Shown here piece by piece: positions 25,945-34,700 of a stretch of DNA of 48,659 bases. The stretch comes from Bacteroidota bacterium (GTDB lineage: Bacteria > Bacteroidota > Bacteroidia > Bacteroidales > FEN-979): positions 1 through 48,659 of the forward strand of contig JAPLDO010000074.1 in assembly GCA_026391715.1 (NCBI GenBank). The letters run 5' to 3'. A program made the translations under genes and the position numbers. The notes beneath the pieces are model-generated. The model was not told where the DNA came from. It did not search any database and was given only the letters and a program-made list of their open reading frames with translations. Within the stretch, counting starts at the first letter, position 1. Each line of letters begins with the position of its first letter.

Positions 25945-26691
25945 ATGTCACAGATATTCAAATACTTTCTTATCATAGCCATGTTCGTCTTGAGCAATTT
26001 GCTTTCGGCGCAGGTTTCCATAAACACTGATGGCAGTTCGCCCGACAGTTCTGCAATGCTTGAAGTTAAATCCGACCACCAGGGATTACTCCTTCCGCGG
26101 ATGGATTATAACAACCGACCTTCCCGTCCCGTTGCAGGTTTACTCATTTATGTTACCTCAAACGGACCTTTTGGCAGCGGGTTGTACATGGGAAACGGGC
26201 AGGGATGGTCGAAAATTGGAACTGTTAATTTTTCGATCGGTCAGATAGCCGGAGGCGGGGTTGTATTTTATGTTGATACGACAGGAATGCATGGTATGAT
26301 AGCCGCACAGTTTGATGCAGGATCGCAATTATGGGGTTGTGATTCAACGCTGATCGGCATTAACGCCCAACATTTAGGGTTTATGGAGGGAGACCTGAAT
26401 ACTACAGCCATTGTGGCTGCGTGCAACGGTCCTTCTGCGGCAAAGATGTGCGACACACTTTCGCTTAACGGCTATACCGACTGGTTTCTGCCTTCAGCAG
26501 ATGAGTTGGATTCCATTATTGTTCATGGTAATGTTATTAGCGGGTTGATACCCAATACCTGGTATTGGAGTTCATCAGAATGGGATGCTACCGGCGCAGT
26601 TTTTGTTTCAACTGAACCAGGTTTTACTCCATATTGGATTTGCAGCAAATCGTATAGTTTTCCTCAGGTCAGATGTGTCAGGAAATTTTAA
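25945..26691 (+). CDS. secreted DUF1566/Lcl-type domain protein
   Basis: A 248-residue protein with signal peptide MSQIFKYFLIIAMFVLSNLLSAQ. Residues about 25-60 (VSINTDGSSPDSSAMLEVKS, then GLLLPRM) are the usual N-terminal segment of Bacteroidota surface proteins with this layout. The C-terminal part is a DUF1566/Lcl-like lectin-type domain, with GGGVVFYVD, YTDWFLPSADELDSI, YWSSSE and the terminal VRCVRKF. The role is unknown, possibly adhesion. It has no T9SS sorting domain. It converges with cysN-C at 7 nt. Confidence 0.8.
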   Translation: MSQIFKYFLIIAMFVLSNLLSAQVSINTDGSSPDSSAMLEVKSDHQGLLLPRMDYNNRPSRPVAGLLIYVTSNGPFGSGLYMGNGQGWSKIGTVNFSIGQIAGGGVVFYVDTTGMHGMIAAQFDAGSQLWGCDSTLIGINAQHLGFMEGDLNTTAIVAACNGPSAAKMCDTLSLNGYTDWFLPSADELDSIIVHGNVISGLIPNTWYWSSSEWDATGAVFVSTEPGFTPYWICSKSYSFPQVRCVRKF

Positions 26692-26698
26692 CCTGGAA

Positions 26699-28603
26699 TC
26701 AAACTGGAAAAATGCCGGAAGCGGCGATATAACCTATAGCCTTTTCAATGTTTAAAGGATCGTCGGTTTTGAAAGATAGGTTCGGCTTTTCAGGAATGTT
26801 AAAAGGCGCGTCAATGCCTGGCATTAATTTCAACCTTCCTTCATTAACCTGTTTGTAGAGTCCGTACCTGTCCAGTTTTCGGCAGAACTCAATTTCAGTA
26901 TCCATATAGAAAAGATGAAACCGCTCGTTGCCGATAATTTCAGCCACCTGTCGCCGAATATTCTCATCGGGCGAGATAAATGAACATATAGTAATTATGC
27001 CCTGATCATTCAGGATTTTGCACATATACGCCACCCGGCGAAGGTGCTCGGCGCGGTCGGCAGGCGTAAAGTCGAGTTCGCGTGAAAGTCCCGATCTTAC
27101 TGAGAAACCATCCAGCAAAACTACGGTAGCCCCCATGTCAAAAAGCCGCTTTTCGAGGGTAAAAGCAAGTAAATTTTTCCCGCTTCCGTGCAGTCCGGTA
27201 ATCCACAAAGTAGCGCTTTTCTGATTATACTGTTTCACGTAATCTTCTGTGGAGATAAGATTTTCGCCGCGGGCAATCTGTTCGCGTTCCCGTGTGGTAA
27301 TTACAGAAGGAAGATCGTCGCTGCTCATTTTATCAATAATCATCCCAACCGCCACCGTATTATGGCTCACAGGATCAATCAGAATGAATGAACCGGTGCT
27401 TCGGTTTTTCTTATAGGGATCGAAGTACAACGGCTTAACGGTAGTGAGTACAACCCTTCCGATTTCATTCAATTTGAAATGCTCTACCGGACTCTCTTCG
27501 AGGGTATTGACGTCAACCTTATATCTGATTTTATCAACTCGAACGCGGGTATTATGAGTATTCTGCTTGATATAAAAATGGCGTGAAGGATCCATCGGAT
27601 GTTCATCCATCCATACCATCATAGCTTCAAAATGCCGCTCAATCTTTGGAAGATTATTCGGATGAACCAGCAAATCGCCTCGGGAAATATCAATTTCATC
27701 CTCAAGCGTAAGTGTCACCGAAAGAGGTGGAAAGGCGTAATCCAGGTCTCCATCGTAGGTAGTAATACTTTTCACCTTTGATGTTTTCCTTGAGGGCAAC
27801 ACCATGATCTCATCGCCGCGTGCAATGACGCCTGAAGTAACTTTTCCGGCAAACCCGCGGTAATCGAGGGTAGGACGGATAATATATTGCACCGGAAACC
27901 TGAAATCATCAAAATTCCGGTCGCTCTGAATGTGAACGGTTTCGAGAAATTCGAGCAGACTTTTTCCGTGATACCAGGGCATATTTGCCGAAATATCAAC
28001 AACATTGTCGCCTTTCAGCGCCGATAAAGGTATAAAGTTGATGTCAGGAACATCAAGTGGCGTAACAAACGATTTGTATTCGCTGCATATATTTTCAAAA
28101 ATAGATTTGTCCCAATTTACCAAATCCATTTTATTGATAGCCAAAACGATGTGCTTAATTCCGAGCAATGATACAAGATAAGTATGCCGTTTGGTCTGGG
28201 TAATTATCCCGGTGCGGGCGTCAACCAGAATGATAGCGAGATTTGCCGTTGAAGCTCCGGTAACCATGTTCCGGGTATATTGTTCATGTCCGGGTGTATC
28301 GGCAATGATGAATTTGCGACGACTGGTTGAGAAATACCGGTAGGCGACGTCAATTGTGATTCCCTGCTCCCTCTCAGCCTTTAATCCATCGAGCAGCAGC
28401 GCGTAATCAATTTCCTCTCCCGCGTGACCAATTCGCTTTGAATCCCTTTCGAGGGCTGCCAGATGATCTTCATAGAGTTTTTTGCTGTCGAACAGCAACC
28501 GTCCGATCAAGGTTGATTTACCATCGTCAACCGAACCCGCAGTAAGTAACCGCAACAAATCCTTTTTCTGATCCTGATTAAGATATGATTGAATATCCAT
28601 CAA
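26699..28603 (-). CDS. cysN: sulfate adenylyltransferase subunit 1 fused to a degenerate APS kinase domain
   Basis: A 634-residue CysN-CysC fusion. The N-terminal GTPase is intact: GSVDDGKS at 23-30, DTPGHEQY at 102-109 and NKMD at 157-160, followed by EF-Tu-like domains 2 and 3. With CysD it makes adenosine 5'-phosphosulfate. The C-terminal part (about 462-634) is an APS kinase fold, but key motifs are changed. The P-loop reads GLHGSGKN (470-477), with Asn in place of Ser/Thr. The usual DGDNxR is DGFSVR (498-503), losing the second Asp. LDRYGLY replaces the usual RDPKGLY. PAPS synthesis by this domain is therefore doubtful. It overlaps the upstream cysD by 4 nt. Confidence 0.92.
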   Translation of the reverse strand: MMDIQSYLNQDQKKDLLRLLTAGSVDDGKSTLIGRLLFDSKKLYEDHLAALERDSKRIGHAGEEIDYALLLDGLKAEREQGITIDVAYRYFSTSRRKFIIADTPGHEQYTRNMVTGASTANLAIILVDARTGIITQTKRHTYLVSLLGIKHIVLAINKMDLVNWDKSIFENICSEYKSFVTPLDVPDINFIPLSALKGDNVVDISANMPWYHGKSLLEFLETVHIQSDRNFDDFRFPVQYIIRPTLDYRGFAGKVTSGVIARGDEIMVLPSRKTSKVKSITTYDGDLDYAFPPLSVTLTLEDEIDISRGDLLVHPNNLPKIERHFEAMMVWMDEHPMDPSRHFYIKQNTHNTRVRVDKIRYKVDVNTLEESPVEHFKLNEIGRVVLTTVKPLYFDPYKKNRSTGSFILIDPVSHNTVAVGMIIDKMSSDDLPSVITTREREQIARGENLISTEDYVKQYNQKSATLWITGLHGSGKNLLAFTLEKRLFDMGATVVLLDGFSVRSGLSRELDFTPADRAEHLRRVAYMCKILNDQGIITICSFISPDENIRRQVAEIIGNERFHLFYMDTEIEFCRKLDRYGLYKQVNEGRLKLMPGIDAPFNIPEKPNLSFKTDDPLNIEKAIGYIAASGIFPV

Positions 28604-29508
28604 AAGTATCCCTCCCTCTTCTTTTGTTCCATACTTCCTTCCTGGTCGAAGTCAATAACCCTTGTAGTGCGCTCCGATTTAGTCGCAGTCATCATCTCCT
28701 CCACGATTTTTTCGATAGTATCGGCATCTGATTCCACAGCTCCTGTAAGAGGATAGCAACCGAGGGTTCTGAACCTCACTTTCCGCATGGTAGCGCGTTC
28801 AGCCATCTCTTTCGGCATACGTTCATCATCCACGAGAATTAGGTTCCCATTGTCCTGAAAAATAAGTCGCTCCTTAGCAAAATAGAGTGGCACGATGGGT
28901 ATGTTTTCAAGCCGGATGTATTGCCAGATGTCGAGTTCTGTCCAATTCGAAAGCGGAAAAACCCTGATGGATTCGCCTTTATGAACGCGTGCATTGAAGG
29001 TATCCCATAATTCGGGTCGCTGATTTTTCGGATCCCATTGATGTTCCCTGTCGCGAAATGAAAAGATGCGTTCCTTTGCGCGCGATTTTTCCTCATCGCG
29101 CCTCGCTCCGCCAAAAGCTGCATCGAACTTATATTTTTCCAAACCCTGAAGCAAAGCCTGGGTTTTCATAATGTCGGTGTGGACCTTTGAACCATGCGTA
29201 TATGGACCAATGCCGGCTTCATATCCCTCCTTATTGAAATGCACAATCAATTCCCATCCTTTTTCGCTGGCATAATGGTCGCGAAAGCCGATCATCTCGC
29301 GAAATTTCCATTTTGAATCAATGTGCATCAGAGGAAACGGAACCTTTCCGGGGAAAAAAGCCTTCTCGGCAAGACGAACCATTACTGAGGAATCCTTGCC
29401 AATGGAATAGAGCATTACAGGATTCTCAAATTCGGCAGCCACCTCCCGGATGATGTGGATGGCTTCCGCTTCAAGTTCTTTTAGGTTCGAGATATTGTAG
29501 TTTTTCAT
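28600..29508 (-). CDS. cysD: sulfate adenylyltransferase subunit 2
   Basis: This 302-residue ATP pyrophosphatase-family subunit forms the ATP sulfurylase with CysN. The PP-loop [10 protein letters not shown] is at residues 34-43. The family segments [21 protein letters not shown] and [15 protein letters not shown] are present. Its stop overlaps the cysN start by 4 nt, indicating coupling. cysQ lies upstream on the same strand beyond a 416-nt repeat-filled spacer, so separate transcription is likely. Confidence 0.95.
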   Translation of the reverse strand: MKNYNISNLKELEAEAIHIIREVAAEFENPVMLYSIGKDSSVMVRLAEKAFFPGKVPFPLMHIDSKWKFREMIGFRDHYASEKGWELIVHFNKEGYEAGIGPYTHGSKVHTDIMKTQALLQGLEKYKFDAAFGGARRDEEKSRAKERIFSFRDREHQWDPKNQRPELWDTFNARVHKGESIRVFPLSNWTELDIWQYIRLENIPIVPLYFAKERLIFQDNGNLILVDDERMPKEMAERATMRKVRFRTLGCYPLTGAVESDADTIEKIVEEMMTATKSERTTRVIDFDQEGSMEQKKREGYF

Positions 29509-29558
29509 GAAAACCGATATTCTTACAGCTAAATTATTCCGTTTAATACATAAAATAT

Positions 29559-29854
29559 TTGGCTAAAGCCAATGTGCTATTCTATCCTTCAATCCAATAG
29601 CTAAAGCTATTGGCAATTCAAAAATGGCTTATTCCTTTAATCCAATAGCTAAAGCTATTGGCAATTCAAAATGACTTATTCCTTCAATCCAATAGCTAAA
29701 GCTATTGGCAATTCAAAATGGCTTATTCCTTCAATCCAATAGCTATTGGCAATTCAAAATGGCTTATTCCTCTAAATTGCCTCCAGCTCTGGCTGAATTG
29801 CCTCCAGCTTTAGCTGGAGGATAACAAATGCCAGAAACAACCCCGGCTTTAGCC
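29559..29854. repeat. tandem array of short palindromes between cysQ and cysD
   Basis: The 416-nt spacer 29509-29924 holds no gene. It contains three copies of CCAATAGCTAAAGCTATTGG (29594-29613, 29642-29661, 29689-29708) and a shortened copy CCAATAGCTATTGG (29736-29749), at a 47-48 nt period with the linker caattcaaaatggcttattcc. A related palindrome CCTCCAGCTTTAGCTGGAGG follows at 29801-29820, with a degenerate half at about 29781-29795. The array is bracketed by TTGGCTAAAGCCAA (29559-29572) and GGCTTTAGCC (29845-29854). Every unit has an AGCT/GGCT-AA-AGCT/AGCC core able to form a hairpin. The linkers are near identical, so this is not a CRISPR. Confidence 0.92.
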
Positions 29855-29924
29855 AAATTTTTAAAATCGGTAGTCTGAGCGATAAACCATAACATGCTAT
29901 TCTTCAAATTAATTAATGACCGTA

Positions 29925-30740
29925 TCAATCATTTTTCCGAACAATAAAATATGGATTTTCCAGGCGTTCCTTATTATATGTCAGCGACTTGTTTGTGCCG
30001 GGATTAAAAACCCTGCATCCCGCTGCGGCGGCTATGGCGTGCCCGGCTGCCGTGTCCCACTCCATTGTTGGAGCGAATCGAGGGTAAACCGAAGCGGAAC
30101 CATCTGCAACCATACATATTTTCAAAGAACTTCCGCGGGAAATAATCCTAACCGGCGCATATTTCTGTTCAATCCCGCTAATGTATGCATCTGTTTCCGA
30201 ATTACGGTGCGAACGACTTGCCACCACTTTAAAAACATCTGACGATGTATCCAGCAACGGAATCCTTTTAGCGAGGCTTATCACCTCTTCAGCAGTAACT
30301 GTGAATCTTTTTTCAGATGACAATATGGTTTTGAATGCGCCTGAATCAGCCATACCAAAATATATTTCACCCGTTGCAGGCGCAAAGATAATACCCATTA
30401 CCGGTTTTCCATGAACCACAAGAGCAATGTTCACGGTAAAATCTCCGTTTCTTTTGATAAATTCTTTGGTGCCGTCAAGCGGATCAACAATCCAGCATTG
30501 TTTCCATGATTTTCTTACCTCCCATGATTCCTTCAAAGATTCTTCGCTTAGAACTGGAATTCCGGTTGGAGCAAGATGTCTCAGAATGATGTCGTTTGCT
30601 TGTTGATCAGCCAGAGTAAGCGGCGAAAGATCATCTTTTGCAACAGCCTCTATAACAGGCTGACTGTAAACTGTCATAATAGCTTTGCCGGCTTTAATGG
30701 AGGCTTCGATGGCAATTTTGAGCAGAAACTGTTGGTTCAT
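29925..30740 (-). CDS. cysQ: 3'(2'),5'-bisphosphate nucleotidase
   Basis: This 271-residue inositol monophosphatase-family enzyme removes the 3'-phosphate from PAP (and PAPS), the by-product of sulfotransfer or PAPS reduction. Metal-binding motifs are the SEES segment at about 65-68 (Glu66, Glu67), VDPLDGTKEF with Asp86, Asp89, Gly90 and Thr91, and the C-terminal MEWDTAAGHAI. Its linkage with cysD-cysN agrees with a role in sulfate assimilation. It is divergent from the flavoprotein gene at 31032. Confidence 0.92.
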   Translation of the reverse strand: MNQQFLLKIAIEASIKAGKAIMTVYSQPVIEAVAKDDLSPLTLADQQANDIILRHLAPTGIPVLSEESLKESWEVRKSWKQCWIVDPLDGTKEFIKRNGDFTVNIALVVHGKPVMGIIFAPATGEIYFGMADSGAFKTILSSEKRFTVTAEEVISLAKRIPLLDTSSDVFKVVASRSHRNSETDAYISGIEQKYAPVRIISRGSSLKICMVADGSASVYPRFAPTMEWDTAAGHAIAAAAGCRVFNPGTNKSLTYNKERLENPYFIVRKND

Positions 30741-30870
30741 GTTTCTAATTGAAAATTCTTCTCGTTTCAGAAGTTCTCTGTTAATTGGATTTTCGGCGAA
30801 TATAGTAAAGTCTGATTTCTTAACAACATATACTTCCGATTTTGGCGCTCATAAACTCCTTCATTTTTTT

Positions 30871-30939
30871 TATTTTTGCCGGCGAACTGTTTTTGAAATT
30901 TTTGTTCTCTGTGTAACCTTCCAAAAATTACACAGAGAA
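30871..30939 (+). promoter_or_regulatory. -7 box followed by a perfect hairpin in a long leader
   Basis: TATTTTTG (30871-30878) matches TAnnTTTG and would give a leader of about 150 nt for the gene at 31032. In that leader TTCTCTGTGTAA (30905-30916) pairs perfectly with TTACACAGAGAA (30928-30939) across an 11-nt loop, and CACAGAGAA recurs at 30951-30959. No T-run follows, so it is not a terminator. Its function is unknown. Confidence 0.5.
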
Positions 30940-31031
30940 ATCTGAGGTATCACAGAGAACCACATAGAAAATTTTCATGAATAATCCAGACTAAGTTTCC
31001 TCAAATTTAAATATACGAACTAATTTACAAC

Positions 31032-31982
31032 ATGAATAACCGTATCTCCTCCCTTTTTGGTATTAAATTTCCAATAATCCAGGCAGGAATGATCTGGTGC
31101 AGCGGATGGAAACTAACTTCGGCGGTAAGTAACGCCGGCGGACTGGGGCTTTTGGGCGCCGGATCTATGGAACCAATTATTTTAGAAGAACACATTCGTA
31201 AATGCAAAAACGCCACAAGCAAACCATTTGGCGTGAATGTGCCGTTGATATATTCCCGAGTTGATGAGCAGTTCGATATTATTATCAGGGAAGGTATAAA
31301 AATCGTTTTTACTTCTGCGGGCAATCCGACAACATGGACAACCGTTTTAAAACAACATGGGATAACGGTAGTTCACGTAATTGCCAATGTTAAATCGGCG
31401 TTGAAATGCGAACAAAGCGGCGTTGACGCCATTGTAGCTGAAGGCTTCGAAGCCGGCGGTCACAACGGTAAGGAGGAAACCACAACCATGACGCTGATTC
31501 CTCTGATTCGGCAGACGACAAATTTGCCGCTTATTGCAGCAGGCGGCATAGCTACGGGAAGGAGTATGCTCGCTGCTATCGCTCTCGGAGCCGATGGGGT
31601 TCAGGTTGGAAGCCGGTTTGTGGCTTCCGAAGAATCATCGGCTCACCCGGCTTTCAAACAAAAAATATTGGAAGCCGGCGATGGCGGCACTTTCCTGTCA
31701 ATGAAAAAGGTAGTTCCCGTAAGGCTTATCAGAAATTCATTTTTTCATCAGGTTCATAAACTTGAAGATTCAGGCGCTTCCCCTGAAGATTTGAAGGAAC
31801 TACTTGGAAGGGGGCGTGCAAAACTTGGAATGTTCGAAGGCGATACGGAAGATGGCGAACTTGAGATTGGTCAGGCGGCTGCTCTTATCGCCTCAATTCT
31901 TCCGGCCGGAGAGATTTTAAATGAAATGATTGCCGAATTTGAGCATGCGCGAAAAGAACTCGGCGAATATCGAATTTCTTAA
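31032..31982 (+). CDS. nitronate monooxygenase / FabK-like flavoprotein
   Basis: A 316-residue FMN TIM-barrel protein of the nitronate monooxygenase (2-nitropropane dioxygenase) family, which also includes FabK-type enoyl-ACP reductases. Family segments are PIIQAGMIW at 15-23, GVNVPLIYS near 70, VAEGFEAGGHNG with the conserved His near 145, and the phosphate-binding AAGGIATGRS plus GADGVQVGSRFVAS. Short-chain forms like this cannot be assigned safely to nitronate oxidation or to a fatty-acid role. The next gene is an acyl-CoA dehydrogenase 159 nt downstream with its own promoter box. Confidence 0.82.
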   Translation: MNNRISSLFGIKFPIIQAGMIWCSGWKLTSAVSNAGGLGLLGAGSMEPIILEEHIRKCKNATSKPFGVNVPLIYSRVDEQFDIIIREGIKIVFTSAGNPTTWTTVLKQHGITVVHVIANVKSALKCEQSGVDAIVAEGFEAGGHNGKEETTTMTLIPLIRQTTNLPLIAAGGIATGRSMLAAIALGADGVQVGSRFVASEESSAHPAFKQKILEAGDGGTFLSMKKVVPVRLIRNSFFHQVHKLEDSGASPEDLKELLGRGRAKLGMFEGDTEDGELEIGQAAALIASILPAGEILNEMIAEFEHARKELGEYRIS

Positions 31983-32112
31983 TAAATGTCCTGAAAAACT
32001 CGTTGGGCTGCTTTCCGTAAATATATTCATCGGCTTTATATCGGTATTCCACATTTCCTTTGACATGAAATTCAGTTTTAGGAACAAAATTAATAAAATG
32101 GTATTATTTTTC

Positions 32113-32120
32113 TATCTTTG
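32113..32120 (+). promoter_or_regulatory. -7 promoter box for acyl-CoA dehydrogenase gene
   Basis: TATCTTTG, an exact TAnnTTTG match, 21 nt before ATG 32142. Confidence 0.6.
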
Positions 32121-32141
32121 GCAGGATAAACAGAACCACTC

Positions 32142-33284
32142 ATGCACTTTGAATTTACAGAAGAACAGAAAATAATCCGGCAATCGGCGCGCGACTTTGC
32201 GCAGCGCGAACTGCTTACCGACGTCCTTGAACGCGATGCAAAAGGAATTTATCCTACACAGCATGTAAAACGCCTCGCTGAGCTGGGTTTCCTTGGGATG
32301 ACGGTTGCCCCGGAATGGGGCGGCGGCGGCATGGACAACATTTCGTATTCGCTCGCAATTGAGGAGATTTCCAAATGCGACTCATCAGTGGCGGTTATTC
32401 TTGCAGTCCATAATTCACTGAATTGCTATGGTATCGAGCATTTCGGGAATGAAGCGCAAAAAGAGAAGTACCTTCGTCCATTGGCGTCAGGTGAAAAAAT
32501 AGGAGCGTTTTTGCTCTCAGAACCCGAAGCTGGTTCCGACGCCACCTCTCAGCGCACAACTGCTGTGGACATGGGCGATTATTACCTTTTGAATGGAACC
32601 AAAAACTGGATCACCAGCGCTGACAAAGGATCTATTTATCTCGTGATGGCTCAGACTTCTCCGGAACTTAAACACAAAGGAATCAACGCCCTCATTGTTG
32701 ATCGCCATGCGCCGGGAATAACGCTCGGACCTCATGAAGACAAGATGGGAATGCGCAGCAGCGATACCCATTCGGTTATGTTTACCGATGTAAAAGTTTC
32801 AAAGGAAAACAGAATCGGCGAAGATGGATTTGGCTTTAAATTCGCCATGAAACTGCTCGAAGGCGGTCGGATAGGCATTGCCGCTCAGGCGCTTGGAATT
32901 GCTGAAGGCGCTTATGAGCGTGCGCTTAAGTATGCTCAGGAACGCAAATCATTTGGCACGGAAATTATTAATCACCAGGCGATTGCCTTTAAACTTGCAA
33001 CTATGGCAACGCGTCTTGAAGCAGCCCGTCATCTGGTTTACAAAGCGGCATGGCTTAAGGATAATCATCTGCCTTATGGAAAAGAGAGCGCCATGGCAAA
33101 ATATTATGCCGCTGAAACCGCTATGTATGTCACCACCGAAGCAGTTCAAATTCATGGCGGCTATGGTTACGTGAAGGAATACCACGTTGAACGGCTCATG
33201 CGCGAAGCCAAGGTTACGCAGATCTACGAAGGCACTTCCGAAATCCAGCAGATTGTTATTTCCCGTGCAATCACTACGGAATAG
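32142..33284 (+). CDS. acyl-CoA dehydrogenase, short-chain/butyryl type
   Basis: A 380-residue flavoprotein oxidising acyl-CoA to 2-enoyl-CoA, or running in reverse in butyrate-type pathways. Family segments are LLSEPEAGSDA, the ERKSFGTEIINHQAI signature and the C-terminal VQIHGGYGYVKEYHVERLMRE. The catalytic base is Glu363 in IYEGTSEIQ, the position used by short- and medium-chain enzymes. No etfAB or crotonase gene is in the window, so the specific substrate is open. Confidence 0.93.
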   Translation: MHFEFTEEQKIIRQSARDFAQRELLTDVLERDAKGIYPTQHVKRLAELGFLGMTVAPEWGGGGMDNISYSLAIEEISKCDSSVAVILAVHNSLNCYGIEHFGNEAQKEKYLRPLASGEKIGAFLLSEPEAGSDATSQRTTAVDMGDYYLLNGTKNWITSADKGSIYLVMAQTSPELKHKGINALIVDRHAPGITLGPHEDKMGMRSSDTHSVMFTDVKVSKENRIGEDGFGFKFAMKLLEGGRIGIAAQALGIAEGAYERALKYAQERKSFGTEIINHQAIAFKLATMATRLEAARHLVYKAAWLKDNHLPYGKESAMAKYYAAETAMYVTTEAVQIHGGYGYVKEYHVERLMREAKVTQIYEGTSEIQQIVISRAITTE

Positions 33285-33401
33285 CGGGAACCGGTGGAAA
33301 CAAAATACCAAATCTCATAATGTTTTCGCTTTTAAAACAAAATTTTCCTGAAAATATTACTTGTAAAATTGAGTTATAATTATTCAACCAAAACCAATCC
33401 G

Positions 33402-34076
33402 ATGAAAACAAAACTGATTGCGCTTTTTCTGGTTTTATGCCAGGCAATTCCTTTATTTGCCCAGGAAGAATCTAAAACCGTTACTTCAAAGAATAACGAC
33501 GATGAGATTAAAACCCTCTTTAAAAAGACCGATCATCCTGTAAAAATCGGCTATTACATCGGTCCTGAATTCTCTTATACGCAATTTAAGGGCAGAGACG
33601 TTTTTCTTGGCGGGTTAAGCCTGGGGGTAATCCTGAACCATTTCTTTTCGGTGGGACTTTGCGCCAATGGCATCATGAATCCCGGCAACCTTTGGTACAA
33701 CAATGTTGATACCAATAACTCACGGGGAGCTTATCTTTATGGCGGTTACGGCGGCGTGAAATTTGAATTCATGGTTTTACCAACTTCACTGGTGCATGTA
33801 AACTTTCCCATCCTGATTGGAGGAGGTGGTCTGGTTTACAACACCGGGCTTTACCATACTCAAAATCATAATTATAGTGGCGGTTCAACGCTCGACTGGG
33901 ATTCTTTCTTTGTTGTGCAACCGGGTGTGATGGTTGAAATCAATCTGTTGAAATTCCTGCGGTTCGACGCCGGAATTTCGTACCGATACACGCCTGACCT
34001 GAATCTTATCAATACCAGCAGCGGACTGATTAATAATTTCAATGCGAACGTGTCGGTGAAGTTTGGGAAATTTTAG
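33402..34076 (+). CDS. outer-membrane beta-barrel protein
   Basis: A 224-residue protein with signal peptide MKTKLIALFLVLCQAIPLFAQ, then a short acidic/basic linker and a series of alternating beta strands rich in Gly and aromatics (VKIGYYIGPEFSYTQF, GGYGGVKFEFMVLP, RFDAGISYRY). It ends in VSVKFGKF, fitting a small eight-strand barrel with a terminal Phe. ATG 33402 is preferred to TTG 33369, which would put 11 polar residues before the signal peptide. Function is unknown. Confidence 0.75.
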   Translation: MKTKLIALFLVLCQAIPLFAQEESKTVTSKNNDDEIKTLFKKTDHPVKIGYYIGPEFSYTQFKGRDVFLGGLSLGVILNHFFSVGLCANGIMNPGNLWYNNVDTNNSRGAYLYGGYGGVKFEFMVLPTSLVHVNFPILIGGGGLVYNTGLYHTQNHNYSGGSTLDWDSFFVVQPGVMVEINLLKFLRFDAGISYRYTPDLNLINTSSGLINNFNANVSVKFGKF

Positions 34077-34253
34077 CCTTCCGGTTTCAAACTTACCGCC
34101 AACTTTATCCTCAAAACGGGATAAAGCCGCATATTTTAAAAATTCCAAACCACAAATTCCAGGATCCAAATCCCTGTGGAAGAATAAAGATTGTCAGGTT
34201 TAAAAGCATTAATATCAGGGATTTGACATTGCTTGATTGAGAAAAGGCAGGAA

Positions 34254-34700
34254 CTATTTTAATCCTTCCTTTGGCGGCGCAGAATAGTCAACTTCCTGAA
34301 GTAGCCTGCCATTTTCATCAAAAAAACGCCACTTGCTAACTCGCATATCTTCCTTGTATGAACCTTCGTACCGGACTTTCCCGTTTTCAAAATAGGTTGT
34401 TCGTTTACCATCTGATTTGCCTCTGATAAAAAAACCCTCACTCCACATTTTTCCGTTTTCATACCAGTAGAGCCACTTTCCCTCGCGCTTATTGTCTTTA
34501 TAGCCGCCTTCCATCTGAGGTTTTTTATTGGGATAGTAAGTAGTTTCCCTGATCATTTCGCGGTTAGCGCCTTTCCCTAAATAAACACAAACCCTTTTGG
34601 GAGAGCCATCGGGATAGGCTTCTTCAATCACTTTATTTTCCGGGTTACAGGAAGTTAATGAGCTTGTAATAAGTAAAATAAAAAGGAAATCTAACTTCAT
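34254..34700 (-). CDS. MORN-repeat lipoprotein (YwqK-like)
   Basis: A 148-residue lipoprotein. The lipobox LTSC, with Cys18, ends a short signal peptide. The mature part holds about four MORN-type repeats: KKPQMEGGYKDNKREGKWLYW, NGKMWSEGFFIRGKSDGKRTTYF, NGKVRYEGSYKEDMRVSKWRFF and NGRLLQEVDY. Such proteins are often labelled YwqK-family antitoxins, but no toxin gene is adjacent. Its start overlaps the dihydroorotase stop by 4 nt, so the two are translationally coupled. Its role is unknown. Confidence 0.8.
   Translation of the reverse strand: MKLDFLFILLITSSLTSCNPENKVIEEAYPDGSPKRVCVYLGKGANREMIRETTYYPNKKPQMEGGYKDNKREGKWLYWYENGKMWSEGFFIRGKSDGKRTTYFENGKVRYEGSYKEDMRVSKWRFFDENGRLLQEVDYSAPPKEGLK

Noticed and set aside
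29594-29749. Possible CRISPR array (palindromic repeats at 47-48 nt spacing)
   Set aside because: The sequences between the palindromes are nearly identical, so there are no unique spacers, only four units exist and no cas gene is present.
34103-34126. Hairpin CTTTATCC / GGATAAAG as a bidirectional terminator between convergent genes
   Set aside because: The stem is only 8 bp, AT-rich, and no T-run follows on either strand.
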